DNA from: DASWED01 sp036394995
GTDB taxonomy: Bacteria > Actinomycetota > UBA4738 > JACQTL01
NCBI GenBank assembly: GCA_036394995.1
Contig: DASWED010000026.1
Span: forward strand, 1-32,969
DNA: 32,969 nucleotides
Direction of reading: 5' to 3'
In this document: piece after piece, positions 14,606 to 23,424 of the stretch
How positions within the stretch are numbered: the first letter of the stretch is position 1
Layout: every line of letters starts with the position of its first letter
The notes under the pieces: model-generated
The model's database searches: none
What the model saw: the letters and a program-made list of their open reading frames with translations, nothing else
What the model was told of the DNA's origin: nothing
Translations under genes and position numbers: made by a program

Positions 14606-15154
14606 TCAGTCGGCCGACGCCCGCCCCTCCCAGGTCGGGCGGTCCAGGACGTAGCGGGCCCATTCGATGCCCCACCTGTTCTCCGTCCCGACCGGCTGCC
14701 ACCCGAGGCGCTCGAACACGCGGCGCATCGGCGTGTTCGTCACGGCCGTCGAGGACCTGATGCGGATCGCGTCCGCATGCTCGAACAGCCAGTCGGTCAG
14801 CAGCCGGGTCGCTTCGGATCCGATCCCCCGGCCGCGGTCCGCGGCGTCGAACAGGCCGATGCCGAAGAAGAACTCACCCGGGCCCAGGTCCTCCTCGGGG
14901 ACGTCGTAGACGCCGATCTCGCCCGCCGCGCGGCCGTCCACCTCGATGACCAGGTCCATCGCCGGCCCGTGCCGGACGCCCGAGCGCTCCATGCGCTCCC
15001 GGAGCCGGTCCGGATCGGGCCCCCCGCTCGGGTTGACGGTCGCGTCGCCCGCCGACGCGAGCCTGGCGCCGTACCAGAGATCGAACTCGTCCATGCGCCA
15101 GGGACGGAGCGTGACGCGGTCTCCCCGGACCACGACAGGTTCGGCGCCGCTCAA
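14606..15154 (-). CDS. GNAT family N-acetyltransferase
   Basis: A 182-residue acetyl-CoA-dependent acyltransferase related to the RimJ/RimL group. The N-terminal beta strand VVVRGDRVTLRPW, the substrate region, the strand DLVIEVDGRAAGEIGVYDV, the acetyl-CoA loop DRGRGIGSEATRLLTDWLFE (motif A), and NTPMRRVFERLGWQPVGTE (motif B) are all present. The substrate cannot be told. The TTG at 15154 overlaps the ctaF stop (TTGA) and extends the family match; a GTG at 15133 is a shorter option. Its position at the end of the ctaC-ctaD-ctaF operon may be only cotranscription. Confidence 0.85.
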   Translation of the reverse strand: MSGAEPVVVRGDRVTLRPWRMDEFDLWYGARLASAGDATVNPSGGPDPDRLRERMERSGVRHGPAMDLVIEVDGRAAGEIGVYDVPEEDLGPGEFFFGIGLFDAADRGRGIGSEATRLLTDWLFEHADAIRIRSSTAVTNTPMRRVFERLGWQPVGTENRWGIEWARYVLDRPTWEGRASAD

Positions 15155-15531
15155 TCGCGGCTCTCCAGCATCAGCCCGACCACGGACAACACGAACAGCA
15201 GGATCCCGAACAGCAGCAGCCACACCCCGAAGACGAATCCCTGGACCCCCGCCATCAGCCCGAGGCCCATCACCAGGGGCCAGATGCTCCCGCTCGAGAA
15301 CCGTCCCACGGTCGCGCCGGCCGCCGCCGCGTGGTCGGCGTCCGGGTCGTCCTCCGGGCGCGTGGCCCTCCCGGCCTTCCACAGCAGGTACCCGCCGATG
15401 AACGCCGACGCCATCCCCATGAACAGCAGCATGGCGAACCCGGCGTCCTCGTAGGCAAGGAACCAGTACACGACGCCCACGGTCGCGCCGAACACGCCCG
15501 CCCCGATCAGGAACCGCGGCTCCGTCCTCAC
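15151..15531 (-). CDS. ctaF: actinobacterial cytochrome c oxidase subunit IV (CtaF)
   Basis: The small fourth subunit found in actinobacterial aa3 oxidases. The 126-residue protein has four hydrophobic helices in two pairs: FLIGAGVFGATVGVVYWFLA and GFAMLLFMGMASAFIGGYLL, an acidic linker (PEDDPDADHAAAAG), then IWPLVMGLGLMAGVQGFVFG and WLLLFGILLFVLSVVGLML. This layout matches the family. The GTG start lies 19 nt after ctaD. The presence of this subunit is among the best markers that the host is an actinobacterium. Confidence 0.85.
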   Translation of the reverse strand: MRTEPRFLIGAGVFGATVGVVYWFLAYEDAGFAMLLFMGMASAFIGGYLLWKAGRATRPEDDPDADHAAAAGATVGRFSSGSIWPLVMGLGLMAGVQGFVFGVWLLLFGILLFVLSVVGLMLESRD

Positions 15532-15550
15532 GGCGCCATCCCCTGAGTGC

Positions 15551-17197
15551 TCATTCTCGTTTCGACGCCGCCACGGCCGGCTCGCCCCGGTGGCGCCAGT
15601 CGAACACCGGCCGCTCGCTGCGGATCGGGGGGAGCCAGTGGAAGTTGTGCTCCGGCGGCGGCGAGGACGTGATCCACTCCAGGGTGCACCCGCCCCACGG
15701 GTCGTCCCCGGCCGGCACCTTCCGCTTGAACGCCAGGTACACGTTCACCAGGAACAGGACCGCGCCGACCCCCATGACGTAGGAGCCCAGCGTGGCCACC
15801 AGGTTCGGCGTGTTCCATCCAAGGTTCGGCAGGTAGTCGGCCACCCGCCGCTGCATCCCCCGTAGCCCCAGGACGTGCATCGGCCAGAACGTCAGGTTGA
15901 ACCCCACGAACTCCAGCCAGAACACCGCCTTGCCGATGCGCTCGTTCAGCATCACGCCGGTGACCTTCGGGAACCAGTAGTACAGCCCGGCGAAGATCGC
16001 GAACAGCGAGCCGCCCCCCAGCACGTAGTGCATGTGGGCCACGATGAAGTACGTGTCCTGGGCCTGGTAGTCGAACGGCGGCGCCGCGATCATCACGCCG
16101 GTGATCCCGCCGATCAGGAAGTTCGCCATGAACCCCAGACACCACAGCATGGGCGTGGAGAGCCGGATCGAGCCCCCCCACATCGTCCCGATCCAGTTGA
16201 AGAACTTGATGCCGGTGGGCACCGCGATGAGGAACGACATGATCGAGAAGAACGGGTTCAGCACCGCCCCCGTGGTGAACATGTGGTGGGCCCACACCGT
16301 CATCGACAGCCCGGCGATCGACATCGAGGCCAGGACGAACCCGGCGTAGCCGAAGATCGGCTTGCGTGAGAACACCGGGACGATGTCCGTCACGATCCCG
16401 AAGAACGGCAGGATCATGATGTACACCTCGGGGTGCCCGAAGAACCAGAACAGGTGCTGGTACAGGACCACCGAGCCGCCGTTCGACGGGTCGAAGAAGT
16501 GGCCCCCGAAGTGGCGGTCGATGAACAGCAGCGAGAGCGCGCCGGTGAGCGGCGGGAACGCCACCAGGATCATGAGCGACGTGATGATCATGTTCCAGGT
16601 GAACAGCGACAGCCGCCACATGGTCATGCCCGGCGCCCGGAGCATGAAGATCGTGGCCATGAGGTTGACCGCCGTCATGATCGACGAGGTCGAGACCAGG
16701 ATGATCCCCATGATCCACATGTCCGCGCCGACCCCGGGGCTCCCCAGCTTGTCGGACAGCGGCGCGTAGAACGTCCACCCGGTCTGCGCGGCCCCCCCCG
16801 GGGCCAGGAACGACGCGTAGATGGTCAGCCCGCCGAACAGCAGCATCCAGTACGAGAGCATGTTCAGCCGGGGGAACGCCATGTCCGGCGCCCCGATCTG
16901 GAGCGGGACGAAGTAGTTCGCCAGCCCCAGCCCCATCGGCGCGATGAACAGGAAGATCATCGTGGTCCCGTGGATCGTGAACAGCTGGTTGTACTGGGAC
17001 TTCGTGAGGATCTGGAGCCCGGGATGCGCCAGCTCCGTCCGCATGACCAGCGCGATGATCCCGCCCAGGATGAAGAACCCGAAGGTCGTGACGATGTACA
17101 GCAGGCCGATCTGCTTGTGGTTCGTGGTGGTCAGCCAGTCGAGGAGCGCGAGCTTCCGCCGCTCCGTCTCCTCGCGCTCGATCCCGATCGTCGTCAT
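15551..17197 (-). CDS. ctaD: cytochrome c oxidase subunit I (CtaD)
   Basis: Catalytic heme-copper subunit that reduces oxygen and pumps protons. The product has 548 residues and about twelve helices. Diagnostic segments: the heme a ligand in QLFTIHGTTMIFLFIAPMGL, the CuB/His-Tyr site HPEVYIMILP, the second and third CuB ligands WAHHMFTTG, the K-channel region, and the heme ligands in FIVAHMHYVLGGG. The ATG at 17197 overlaps the ctaC stop (ATGA), which fixes the start although the frame extends further upstream. The tail (SSPPPEHNFHWLPPIRSERP) is typical of A1-type oxidases. Confidence 0.97.
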   Translation of the reverse strand: MTTIGIEREETERRKLALLDWLTTTNHKQIGLLYIVTTFGFFILGGIIALVMRTELAHPGLQILTKSQYNQLFTIHGTTMIFLFIAPMGLGLANYFVPLQIGAPDMAFPRLNMLSYWMLLFGGLTIYASFLAPGGAAQTGWTFYAPLSDKLGSPGVGADMWIMGIILVSTSSIMTAVNLMATIFMLRAPGMTMWRLSLFTWNMIITSLMILVAFPPLTGALSLLFIDRHFGGHFFDPSNGGSVVLYQHLFWFFGHPEVYIMILPFFGIVTDIVPVFSRKPIFGYAGFVLASMSIAGLSMTVWAHHMFTTGAVLNPFFSIMSFLIAVPTGIKFFNWIGTMWGGSIRLSTPMLWCLGFMANFLIGGITGVMIAAPPFDYQAQDTYFIVAHMHYVLGGGSLFAIFAGLYYWFPKVTGVMLNERIGKAVFWLEFVGFNLTFWPMHVLGLRGMQRRVADYLPNLGWNTPNLVATLGSYVMGVGAVLFLVNVYLAFKRKVPAGDDPWGGCTLEWITSSPPPEHNFHWLPPIRSERPVFDWRHRGEPAVAASKRE

Positions 17198-17982
17198 GTG
17201 TCGGTGGGGAGCGGGGTCGGGGTGGTTGGGGGCGTCCCGGTCGGGGACGCCGTGGCCCGGACCTGCTGCTCCCGGACCCACCGGTCGAACTCATCCCGGG
17301 GGACCGCGCGAATGTAGAAGACCATGTCCGCGTGGTTCAGCCCGCAGAACTCGGCGCACTCGCCGTACCACCGTCCGGGCTTCGGGATCGTCAGCTCGAA
17401 CTCGTTCGGCTCCCCCGGCAGCGCGTCGCGCTTGAACAGGAACGCCGGCACGAAGAACGCGTGGTCCACGTCCTGCGCGTTCAGGTCGATGTGGATCCGC
17501 TCCCCCACCGGCACCACGAACTCCGGGTACTGCGTGGGGGTCCCCACGATGCTGATCCCGTACTTCGGATACGTGAACCGCCACTGCCACTGGAACGCGG
17601 TGGCCTGCACGGTGACCGCGGGGTCGTCCGAGATGTGGTCCACGCGGTGCTCCACGCTGTAGGTGGCCGCGAAGATGCCCAGCACGATGAGGATGGGGAT
17701 CACGGTGTAGGTGATCTCGAGCGGGACGTGGTACCGGGTCTGCGGCGGGAGCTCCTCGGTCTTCCGCCGGTAGCGGATCACCGAGAACAGGATGAGCCCC
17801 AGCGTGATCGCGCCCACTCCGATGGCGATCCAGAACATCAGCTGGTACAGCCCGGCGATGTCGCGGCCCTGGTCGGTGGCCCCGGGGGGCGCGCCGAACC
17901 GGCAGCCCCCCATCGCCACGAGCAGCAGGGCCGGCGCGAGCAGCCGGCGAACGGACCGGGGTCGGATCCGGTGTGCGTTCAC
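17194..17982 (-). CDS. ctaC: cytochrome c oxidase subunit II (CtaC)
   Basis: Holds the CuA centre that accepts electrons from cytochrome c. The product has 262 residues. The N-terminus is a lipoprotein-like signal (RRLLAPALLLVAMGGC27), then two helices (LYQLMFWIAIGVGAITLGLI and ITYTVIPILIVLGIFAATYS) and an extracytoplasmic cupredoxin domain with FQWQWRFTYP and the CuA box GECAEFCGLNHADM. A Thr/Pro tail follows. Start is taken as GTG 17982, since it gives a signal peptide of normal length; an in-frame ATG at about 18039 is an alternative. The gene diverges from the ECF sigma gene across 153 nt. Confidence 0.93.
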   Translation of the reverse strand: MNAHRIRPRSVRRLLAPALLLVAMGGCRFGAPPGATDQGRDIAGLYQLMFWIAIGVGAITLGLILFSVIRYRRKTEELPPQTRYHVPLEITYTVIPILIVLGIFAATYSVEHRVDHISDDPAVTVQATAFQWQWRFTYPKYGISIVGTPTQYPEFVVPVGERIHIDLNAQDVDHAFFVPAFLFKRDALPGEPNEFELTIPKPGRWYGECAEFCGLNHADMVFYIRAVPRDEFDRWVREQQVRATASPTGTPPTTPTPLPTDT

Positions 17983-18135
17983 ATCGAGTCCCGTGGGTGT
18001 CGTACCCGGGGGCACGACCCGAATAGTCTTCCGCCCCATCCATTCGTTCGGCAAATCACCGTGGCCCACGGCGGGCCGCCGGTTCGGTTCTCCAGGGCTG
18101 TAAGAATCGCGAGTCGCCGGACAGAGGAAGGGTGG

Positions 18136-18666
18136 ATGCCCCGGAACCCAGGACACAGGGACGACGATCCAGAGCTGAGGTTCGAGGCCATGTTCAGGCA
18201 GCACTATCCCCAGGTCGACGCGTACGTCCGGCGCCGGACGACGGGAGACGCCGGCGACGTGGTGGGCGAGGTCTTCCTCACCGCCTGGCGCCGACTCGAC
18301 CGGGTACCCGCCGACTCCCTCCCGTGGCTTCTCGGCGTCGCCCGGAAGGCCCTGGCGAACGCCCGCCGCTCCGAGCACCGCCGCCCCGCCGTCGCCATCG
18401 CCGATGCCGGGGGCGTTCCCGGCCCCGAGTCGAACCCGGCCGAGCGCCTGGAGGTCGCGGAGGCCTTCGCCCGCCTCTCCGATCGTGACCGGGAGGTCCT
18501 GATGCTGGTGGCCTGGGACGGGCTGACGCCGGCGCGGGCGGCTCGCGTCCTGGGGTGCTCGGTCCCGGCCTTCCACGTCCGCCTGCACCGGGCCCGGGCG
18601 CGGCTGGCGAGGGCGCTCGAGGCCCGCGACGGGGCCGACCTGCTGACCCGGGAGGAGGCCGAATGA
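18136..18666 (+). CDS. ECF-type RNA polymerase sigma factor
   Basis: A 176-residue sigma70-family factor with only regions 2 and 4. Region 2 covers ~18-65 (FRQHYPQVDAYVRRRTTGD, then VGEVFLTAWRRLDRVP and LPWLLGVARKALANARR). Region 4 covers ~115-170 (RLSDRDREVLMLVAWDGLTP, then ARVLGCSVPAFHVRLHRARA). The ATG follows AGAGGAAGG at proper spacing. The stop overlaps the next gene's ATG (ATGA), a usual sigma/anti-sigma arrangement. A TAAGAAT at 18101-18107 could be a -10 but no confident ECF promoter is seen. It diverges from ctaC and lies upstream of the ccm genes, so control of respiration genes is possible but unproven. Confidence 0.92.
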   Translation: MPRNPGHRDDDPELRFEAMFRQHYPQVDAYVRRRTTGDAGDVVGEVFLTAWRRLDRVPADSLPWLLGVARKALANARRSEHRRPAVAIADAGGVPGPESNPAERLEVAEAFARLSDRDREVLMLVAWDGLTPARAARVLGCSVPAFHVRLHRARARLARALEARDGADLLTREEAE

Positions 18667-19772
18667 ACCGGTCGAGGGCGATGGACGTGCTCCGCGGTCT
18701 GGACCCGATGGGGTCCGGCACCGGTTCCGACGACGCCGACTCCCGGGAGGCCCGCCGGCTCCTCGAGTCGATCGTCCGCTCCGAGCCCGGCGGTCGCGCT
18801 CCGGCCGCGCGGGCCCGGGCCTTCCCCAGGCTGGCCGTCGTGGCGCTGGTGGTGGCGGTGGCCGTTCCGGCCGGCTACGGCCTGTGGAAGGCCTTCGGGC
18901 CGCTGGCCCCGGACCGCGGCGAGCCCGGACCCGTGCAATCCCCTGGGTCGATCGCGGCGTCGCCGGGGCCGACCGGACCCACGGTCTCGCCGAGCGGGAC
19001 CGGCGCTCCGCCGGCGGAACAGCGCTACGAGGTCACGGCCACCGTGCTCCAGAGGGGGGACGGGCCCCCCATGCTCTGCCTGGGAGGCATCGCGCTCAGC
19101 CTCCCGCCCCAGTGCGGCACGATGCCGATCACGAACTGGGACTGGAGCCGCGTGGAGGGGGAACGCCACGTCGCGGACGTCACGTGGGGGGAGTTCCACG
19201 AGGTGGGGACCTACGACGGCTCGTCGTTCACCCTCCTCGACGTCGGCCCGCCCCAGCCCCAGCCGAATGACCCCGGGGACGCCATCATGATCCCATGCGC
19301 GGAACCGGACGGTGGATGGACGGCCGCCGATCCTTCCCGGACGAGCCGGAGTGACCTCATGGCGGCCGGCCACGCCGCCGCGGCCGAGCCGGATTCCGCT
19401 GGGTGGTGGATCAAGTACCTCGTGCCTCCGACGGAGAACGGGCTGACCGGTCCGAACGACCTGGTGATGAACGCGGCCTTCACCGGGGACGTCGAACGGC
19501 ACCGCCAGGATCTGTCCCGCCTGTGGGGCGGCCCGCTGTGCGTGGTCCGGTACGACCGGACGGAGTCCGATCTGCGCGGGATCCAGCGGGAGCTGACGAA
19601 CACCGGGCCCGACGAGTACGGGTTCACCCTGCTGTTCTCTGAGTCCGACATCGTCCGCAACCGGGTGGAGATCGGCGTGGTGGTGGCCGACGACAGCCTC
19701 CGGGAGGCGATCGACGCCCACTACGGGTCGGGGACCGTGCTCCTCGTCCCCGCGCTCCGACCGGTGGGCTGA
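18663..19772 (+). CDS. membrane-anchored protein paired with the ECF sigma factor, probable anti-sigma factor
   Basis: A 369-residue type II-like membrane protein. A cytoplasmic head (~1-55; SREARRLLESIVRSEPGGRA) is followed by one membrane helix (~57-76; RLAVVALVVAVAVPAGYGLW), a Pro/Ser/Gly linker and a large extracytoplasmic region. Its first part (YEVTATVLQRGDGPPMLCLG, then SLPPQCGTMPITNWDW and TWGEFHEVGTYDGSSF) resembles an unnamed actinobacterial extracytoplasmic domain with a Cys pair; the rest I do not recognise. No HxxxCxxC zinc motif is present. Overlap with the sigma gene and topology suggest an anti-sigma or sensor role; this is inference. Confidence 0.7.
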   Translation: MNRSRAMDVLRGLDPMGSGTGSDDADSREARRLLESIVRSEPGGRAPAARARAFPRLAVVALVVAVAVPAGYGLWKAFGPLAPDRGEPGPVQSPGSIAASPGPTGPTVSPSGTGAPPAEQRYEVTATVLQRGDGPPMLCLGGIALSLPPQCGTMPITNWDWSRVEGERHVADVTWGEFHEVGTYDGSSFTLLDVGPPQPQPNDPGDAIMIPCAEPDGGWTAADPSRTSRSDLMAAGHAAAAEPDSAGWWIKYLVPPTENGLTGPNDLVMNAAFTGDVERHRQDLSRLWGGPLCVVRYDRTESDLRGIQRELTNTGPDEYGFTLLFSESDIVRNRVEIGVVVADDSLREAIDAHYGSGTVLLVPALRPVG

Positions 19773-19845
19773 CCCCGGGATCGCGGCTCGGTCCGCTCCG
19801 CCGGCTCCAGCGTTCATTGGGTGCCGCTCCGTGGAACGGCTGCGA

Positions 19846-19851
19846 TAGCCT
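19846..19851 (+). promoter_or_regulatory. -10 element close to the ccmA start
   Basis: TAGCCT ends 9 nt before the GTG at 19861, with no ribosome site in between, implying a leader of at most about 3 nt. No -35 at normal spacing. The rest of the 19773-19860 gap shows nothing else. Confidence 0.4.
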
Positions 19852-19860
19852 GTCGCCAGC

Positions 19861-20588
<728 letters not shown>

Positions 20589-20592
<4 letters not shown>

Positions 20593-21269
20593 CGTTCCCG
20601 TTCGCGCGACAGGCCGCGGCGGTGGCAGGGAAGGACCTCCGGATCGAGGTCCGGGGACGGTACGCCCTGGGGGCGGTGCTGCCGTTCGCCGCCACGATAC
20701 TGGTGTCGTTCGGGCTGTCGCTGGGCCCGGGGCGGCGATTCCTGCAGCAGACCGCGCCCGGCCTGCTGTGGATGGCGGTCACGTTCGCCGCGGTGCTGTC
20801 CAGCCGGCGGGCCTACGAGGCCGAGGCGGAGGACGGCGCCCTGGAGGGCCTGCTGCTGTCCCCGGCGGACAAGGCCGCGATCTACCTGGGGAAGGCCTCG
20901 GCGGTGGCCCTGCAGCTCCTGGTCCTCGAGGTACTGGTGGTGGGGCTCACCGCCGCGCTGTTCGACCTCTCGCTGGGGAGCGACCCGGCGCGGCTGGCGG
21001 CGGGGTTCGCCCTGGGAACCGTCGGGCTGGCCGCGGTGGGGGCGCTGTTCGGGGCCCTCGACGTGTCGGCCCGGGCCCGGGAGGCCGTGTTCCCCCTGCT
21101 GGTGCTGCCGCTGGCCGCGCCGGTCCTGGTGGCCGGCGTGAAGACGACGGCGCTGGCCACGTCCGGACGGGGGGCGGAGGCCGGCGGCTGGCTGGGCCTG
21201 CTGGTGGCGTTCGACCTGGTGATCCTGGCCGCGGGAACCCTCGTGTACGGCCACCTGCTGGAGGACTGA
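20589..21269 (+). CDS. ccmB: heme exporter / cytochrome c maturation membrane protein CcmB
   Basis: Permease partner of CcmA. The 226-residue protein has six hydrophobic segments, for example LGAVLPFAATILVSFGLSLG, GLLWMAVTFAAVLSSRRAYE, FALGTVGLAAVGALFGALDV, AVFPLLVLPLAAPVLVAGVK and WLGLLVAFDLVILAAGTLVY. The cytoplasmic EAEDGALEGLLLSPADKAAI loop is characteristic of CcmB. The GTG overlaps the ccmA stop; ccmC begins 15 nt after its end. Confidence 0.88.
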
Positions 21270-21284
21270 CGTGGGGCGCGGGAG

Positions 21285-22091
21285 ATGAAGCCGGCGGAGC
21301 GGGCCATGGGCAGGCTCACGGCGCGGACCGGGGAGCGGGTGCTCGCCGCGATGTCGGTGGCCGGGGTCGCCGCCACCGCGATCATGGCGCTCTGGGTGGC
21401 GCCCGCGGACCGGCCGCCCCCCCAGGGCCAGGGCGACCTGTACCGGCTCATGTTCGTCCACGTGCCGGCGGCGTGGCTGGCGTATCTGTGCTTCGCGGTG
21501 GTGTTCGCGGCGAGCATCGGCTACCTCCGAACGGGCCGGTCCCGGTGGGACCGGCTGGCGGCGGCCTCGGCGGAGATCGGCGTGGTGTTCACCGCGCTGG
21601 CCATCGCGCTGGGCTCGATCTGGGGCAAGCCTGCGTGGGGGACGTGGTGGACGTGGGACCCCCGGCTCACCACCACCGCCATCATGCTGCTGATCTACAT
21701 CGGGTACCTGGCCGTGCGGAAGCTCACCGACAACCCGCGGCGGCGGGGACGGTGGGCCGCGGTGGTGGGGATCGTGGGCTTCGCCGACGTCCCGATCGTG
21801 CACCTGTCGGTGACGTGGTGGCGGGGCCTGCACCAGGGGCCGAGCGTGAAGCTTCCGTCGGTGACGCTCGCGCCGATCATGCTGGCCACGCTGCTGGTGG
21901 CCGTGGCGGCGTTCACGGTCCTGTACCTGTACCTCCTGGCCCTCCGGCTCCGGGTGGGGCGCCTGGAGGAGCGCGCGATGGCCGAGGCCCTCTCGCCCCG
22001 GCTGGGTCAGACCGCCGCCGAGCTGCTGGCCCTGGACGAACAGCCGGAGCCCTCGAGGGAGCCCGAGCCGGGGGTGACCCGGCGTGGGTGA
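21285..22091 (+). CDS. ccmC: heme handling protein CcmC
   Basis: CcmC loads heme onto CcmE. The 268-residue protein has six helices and the tryptophan-rich WWD signature WGTWWTWDPRLTTT, with the two heme-ligand histidines in FVHVPAAWLAY and VPIVHLSVTWW. A hydrophilic C-terminal tail (~225-268) follows the last helix and is longer than in most family members. The ATG at 21285 is supported by context; an ATG seven codons later is an alternative. The end overlaps the ccmD GTG by 8 nt. Confidence 0.93.
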   Translation: MKPAERAMGRLTARTGERVLAAMSVAGVAATAIMALWVAPADRPPPQGQGDLYRLMFVHVPAAWLAYLCFAVVFAASIGYLRTGRSRWDRLAAASAEIGVVFTALAIALGSIWGKPAWGTWWTWDPRLTTTAIMLLIYIGYLAVRKLTDNPRRRGRWAAVVGIVGFADVPIVHLSVTWWRGLHQGPSVKLPSVTLAPIMLATLLVAVAAFTVLYLYLLALRLRVGRLEERAMAEALSPRLGQTAAELLALDEQPEPSREPEPGVTRRG

Positions 22092-22287
22092 TCCCGTGGC
22101 GGCGTTCGTCGCGTTCGTGAACGACCTCTCCTCCATCGTGTCGGGGTACGTGCTCACGGCGGTGGCGCTGGGCGGGTACGTCGCGGCGCTGATGGTCCGG
22201 GCCCGGCGGGCCCGCCTGCGGGCGGAGGCCGTGGCGGCCCGGCGCGACCGCGCCCCGGCGTCCCGGCCGCCCGGGGAACGGTCGTGA
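22084..22287 (+). CDS. ccmD: CcmD-like small membrane protein
   Basis: A 67-residue protein with one membrane helix (VSGYVLTAVALGGYVAALMV) followed by a basic tail (RARRARLRAEAVAARRDR), the layout of CcmD, which stabilises CcmABC and helps release CcmE. Sequence conservation in this family is low, so assignment rests on size, topology and position between ccmC and ccmE. GTG start; its stop overlaps the ccmE GTG. Confidence 0.75.
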   Translation: MGDPVAAFVAFVNDLSSIVSGYVLTAVALGGYVAALMVRARRARLRAEAVAARRDRAPASRPPGERS

Positions 22288-22697
22288 GGCGGGGGCGGGT
22301 GATCGTGGCGCTGGCGGTGATCGTCGGGGCCCTCGGGTGGGTGGCGGCGAAGGGCCTGTCCAGCAGCCTCGTGTACTACAACACCCCGACCGAGCTGACG
22401 AACAAGGGTCAGGCCGCGGTGGGCGAACGGTTCCGGGTGGGAGGCCTGGTGGAGTCCGGATCCATCCGGACGGCCGCGGGCGTCACCCGGTTCGTCATCA
22501 CCGACGAGACCACGCGCCTGTCGGTGGTGGACCGGGGCGACCTCCCCGAGCTGTTCCGGGCCGGCCAGGGCGTGGTGGTCGAGGGCTACCTGGGCCGGGA
22601 CGGCGCGTTCCACGCGGACGACGTGCTCATCAAGCACAACGGCGTGTACGAGCCGCCACGGCCCGGGACCACGCCGCACACCGCGGACGTCGGATAG
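22284..22697 (+). CDS. ccmE: periplasmic heme chaperone CcmE
   Basis: CcmE binds heme covalently and carries it to the apocytochrome. The 137-residue protein has an N-terminal anchor (~5-22), a beta-barrel OB domain (VGERFRVGGLVESGSI, then FVITDETTRLSV and GQGVVVEGYLG) and the heme-binding HxxxY motif at H118-NGV-Y122 (LIKHNGVYEPP). The His form is the classical one rather than the CxxxY variant of some bacteria and archaea. GTG start overlapping ccmD. Confidence 0.93.
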   Translation: MRRGRVIVALAVIVGALGWVAAKGLSSSLVYYNTPTELTNKGQAAVGERFRVGGLVESGSIRTAAGVTRFVITDETTRLSVVDRGDLPELFRAGQGVVVEGYLGRDGAFHADDVLIKHNGVYEPPRPGTTPHTADVG

Positions 22698-22704
22698 CCG
22701 GAGC

Positions 22705-23352
22705 ATGGCCATGGCGCCCCCCGACGATCTCGACGACTCGATCCGGCGGCATCCCTCCAGCCTGGCCCCGCCCGAGCGCCACCGGAGGTTCGGCCCCTGG
22801 GGGATCCTGGTGGCGGTGGTCTCGGCCGGGGCCCTGGTCACCGCCGGCGCCCTGGCCATCACGCTGGAGAAGGGCTCCCCGGAGCCCAGGGCCACGGAGC
22901 TCATGGGGGGCCCGGCGCCCGAGTTCGCGCTGAAGACGCTGGACGGCACGCGCGTCGTGCGCCTGTCCGAGCTCCGGGGCCGAGTGGTGGTGGTGACGTT
23001 CGACGAGGCGGGGTGCGCGCGGTGCCGGACCTCCGAAGCGGTCCTGGACCGGGTCTGGCGGCACTTCCGGTCCCACGGCGTCGTGGTGGTGGGGGTGCGG
23101 AAGGACCCGCCGCCCTCGGTCGCCGCGACCGTCCCCACGCCCGGTCCATGGCCCGTGGTGGCCGACCCCCACGGGGCGACGGCGGGCGAATACGGGGTCC
23201 AGGAGCTCCCGGAGACGTTCGTGATCTCCCCGGAGGGCCGCGTGGTGGCGGGGCTGGCGGGCCCGGTCACCTACACCCTGCTGGTGGCCCAGATCGCCAG
23301 CCTCCTGGGCCTCCCCGAACCGACGGAGCCGGAGAAGCCACCCCGGAAGTGA
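22705..23352 (+). CDS. TlpA/CcmG-like membrane-anchored thioredoxin
   Basis: A 215-residue protein with a membrane anchor (~32-53; GILVAVVSAGALVTAGALAI) and an extracytoplasmic thioredoxin fold (~68-205). The redox pair is C104-AR-C107, but the usual Trp before the first Cys is Gly (FDEAGCARC). The cis-Pro loop ELPETFVISPEG is intact. Such proteins reduce the CxxCH thiols of apocytochrome c before heme attachment (CcmG/ResA role); position directly after ccmE supports this. The redox motif change leaves some doubt about the exact role. Confidence 0.85.
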   Translation: MAMAPPDDLDDSIRRHPSSLAPPERHRRFGPWGILVAVVSAGALVTAGALAITLEKGSPEPRATELMGGPAPEFALKTLDGTRVVRLSELRGRVVVVTFDEAGCARCRTSEAVLDRVWRHFRSHGVVVVGVRKDPPPSVAATVPTPGPWPVVADPHGATAGEYGVQELPETFVISPEGRVVAGLAGPVTYTLLVAQIASLLGLPEPTEPEKPPRK

Positions 23353-23362
23353 CCCTGCGAAG

Positions 23363-23391
23363 TTGACCCTGGGCCGACCGCCGGGTAGCCT
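23363..23391 (+). promoter_or_regulatory. sigma70-type promoter for the NlpC/P60 gene
   Basis: TTGACC (23363-23368) and TAGCCT (23386-23391) are 17 nt apart, the best -35/-10 pair seen in the window. Transcription should start near 23398, 27 nt before the ATG. Confidence 0.65.
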
Positions 23392-23397
23392 CTCCCC

Positions 23398-23416
23398 GGG
23401 CTGCCACAAGCAGCCC
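23398..23416 (+). promoter_or_regulatory. 5'-terminal leader hairpin of the NlpC/P60 mRNA
   Basis: GGGCTGC (23398-23404) and GCAGCCC (23410-23416) form a perfect 7-bp stem with loop CACAA. It begins at the predicted transcription start and ends 8 nt before the ATG, occupying the place of a ribosome site. It may stabilise the mRNA or control initiation. Confidence 0.45.
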
Positions 23417-23424
23417 ACCCTGTT

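Noticed and set aside
18081..18107. Autoregulated ECF promoter (GGTTCG ... TAAGAAT) before the sigma gene
   Set aside because: Spacing and motif fit no ECF group that I can name, and the motif is not seen upstream of ctaC or ccmA.
23392..23424. c-di-AMP (ydaO) riboswitch before the NlpC/P60 gene, as known in Actinobacteria
   Set aside because: The predicted leader is only 27 nt and holds a single short stem; the riboswitch needs well over 100 nt.
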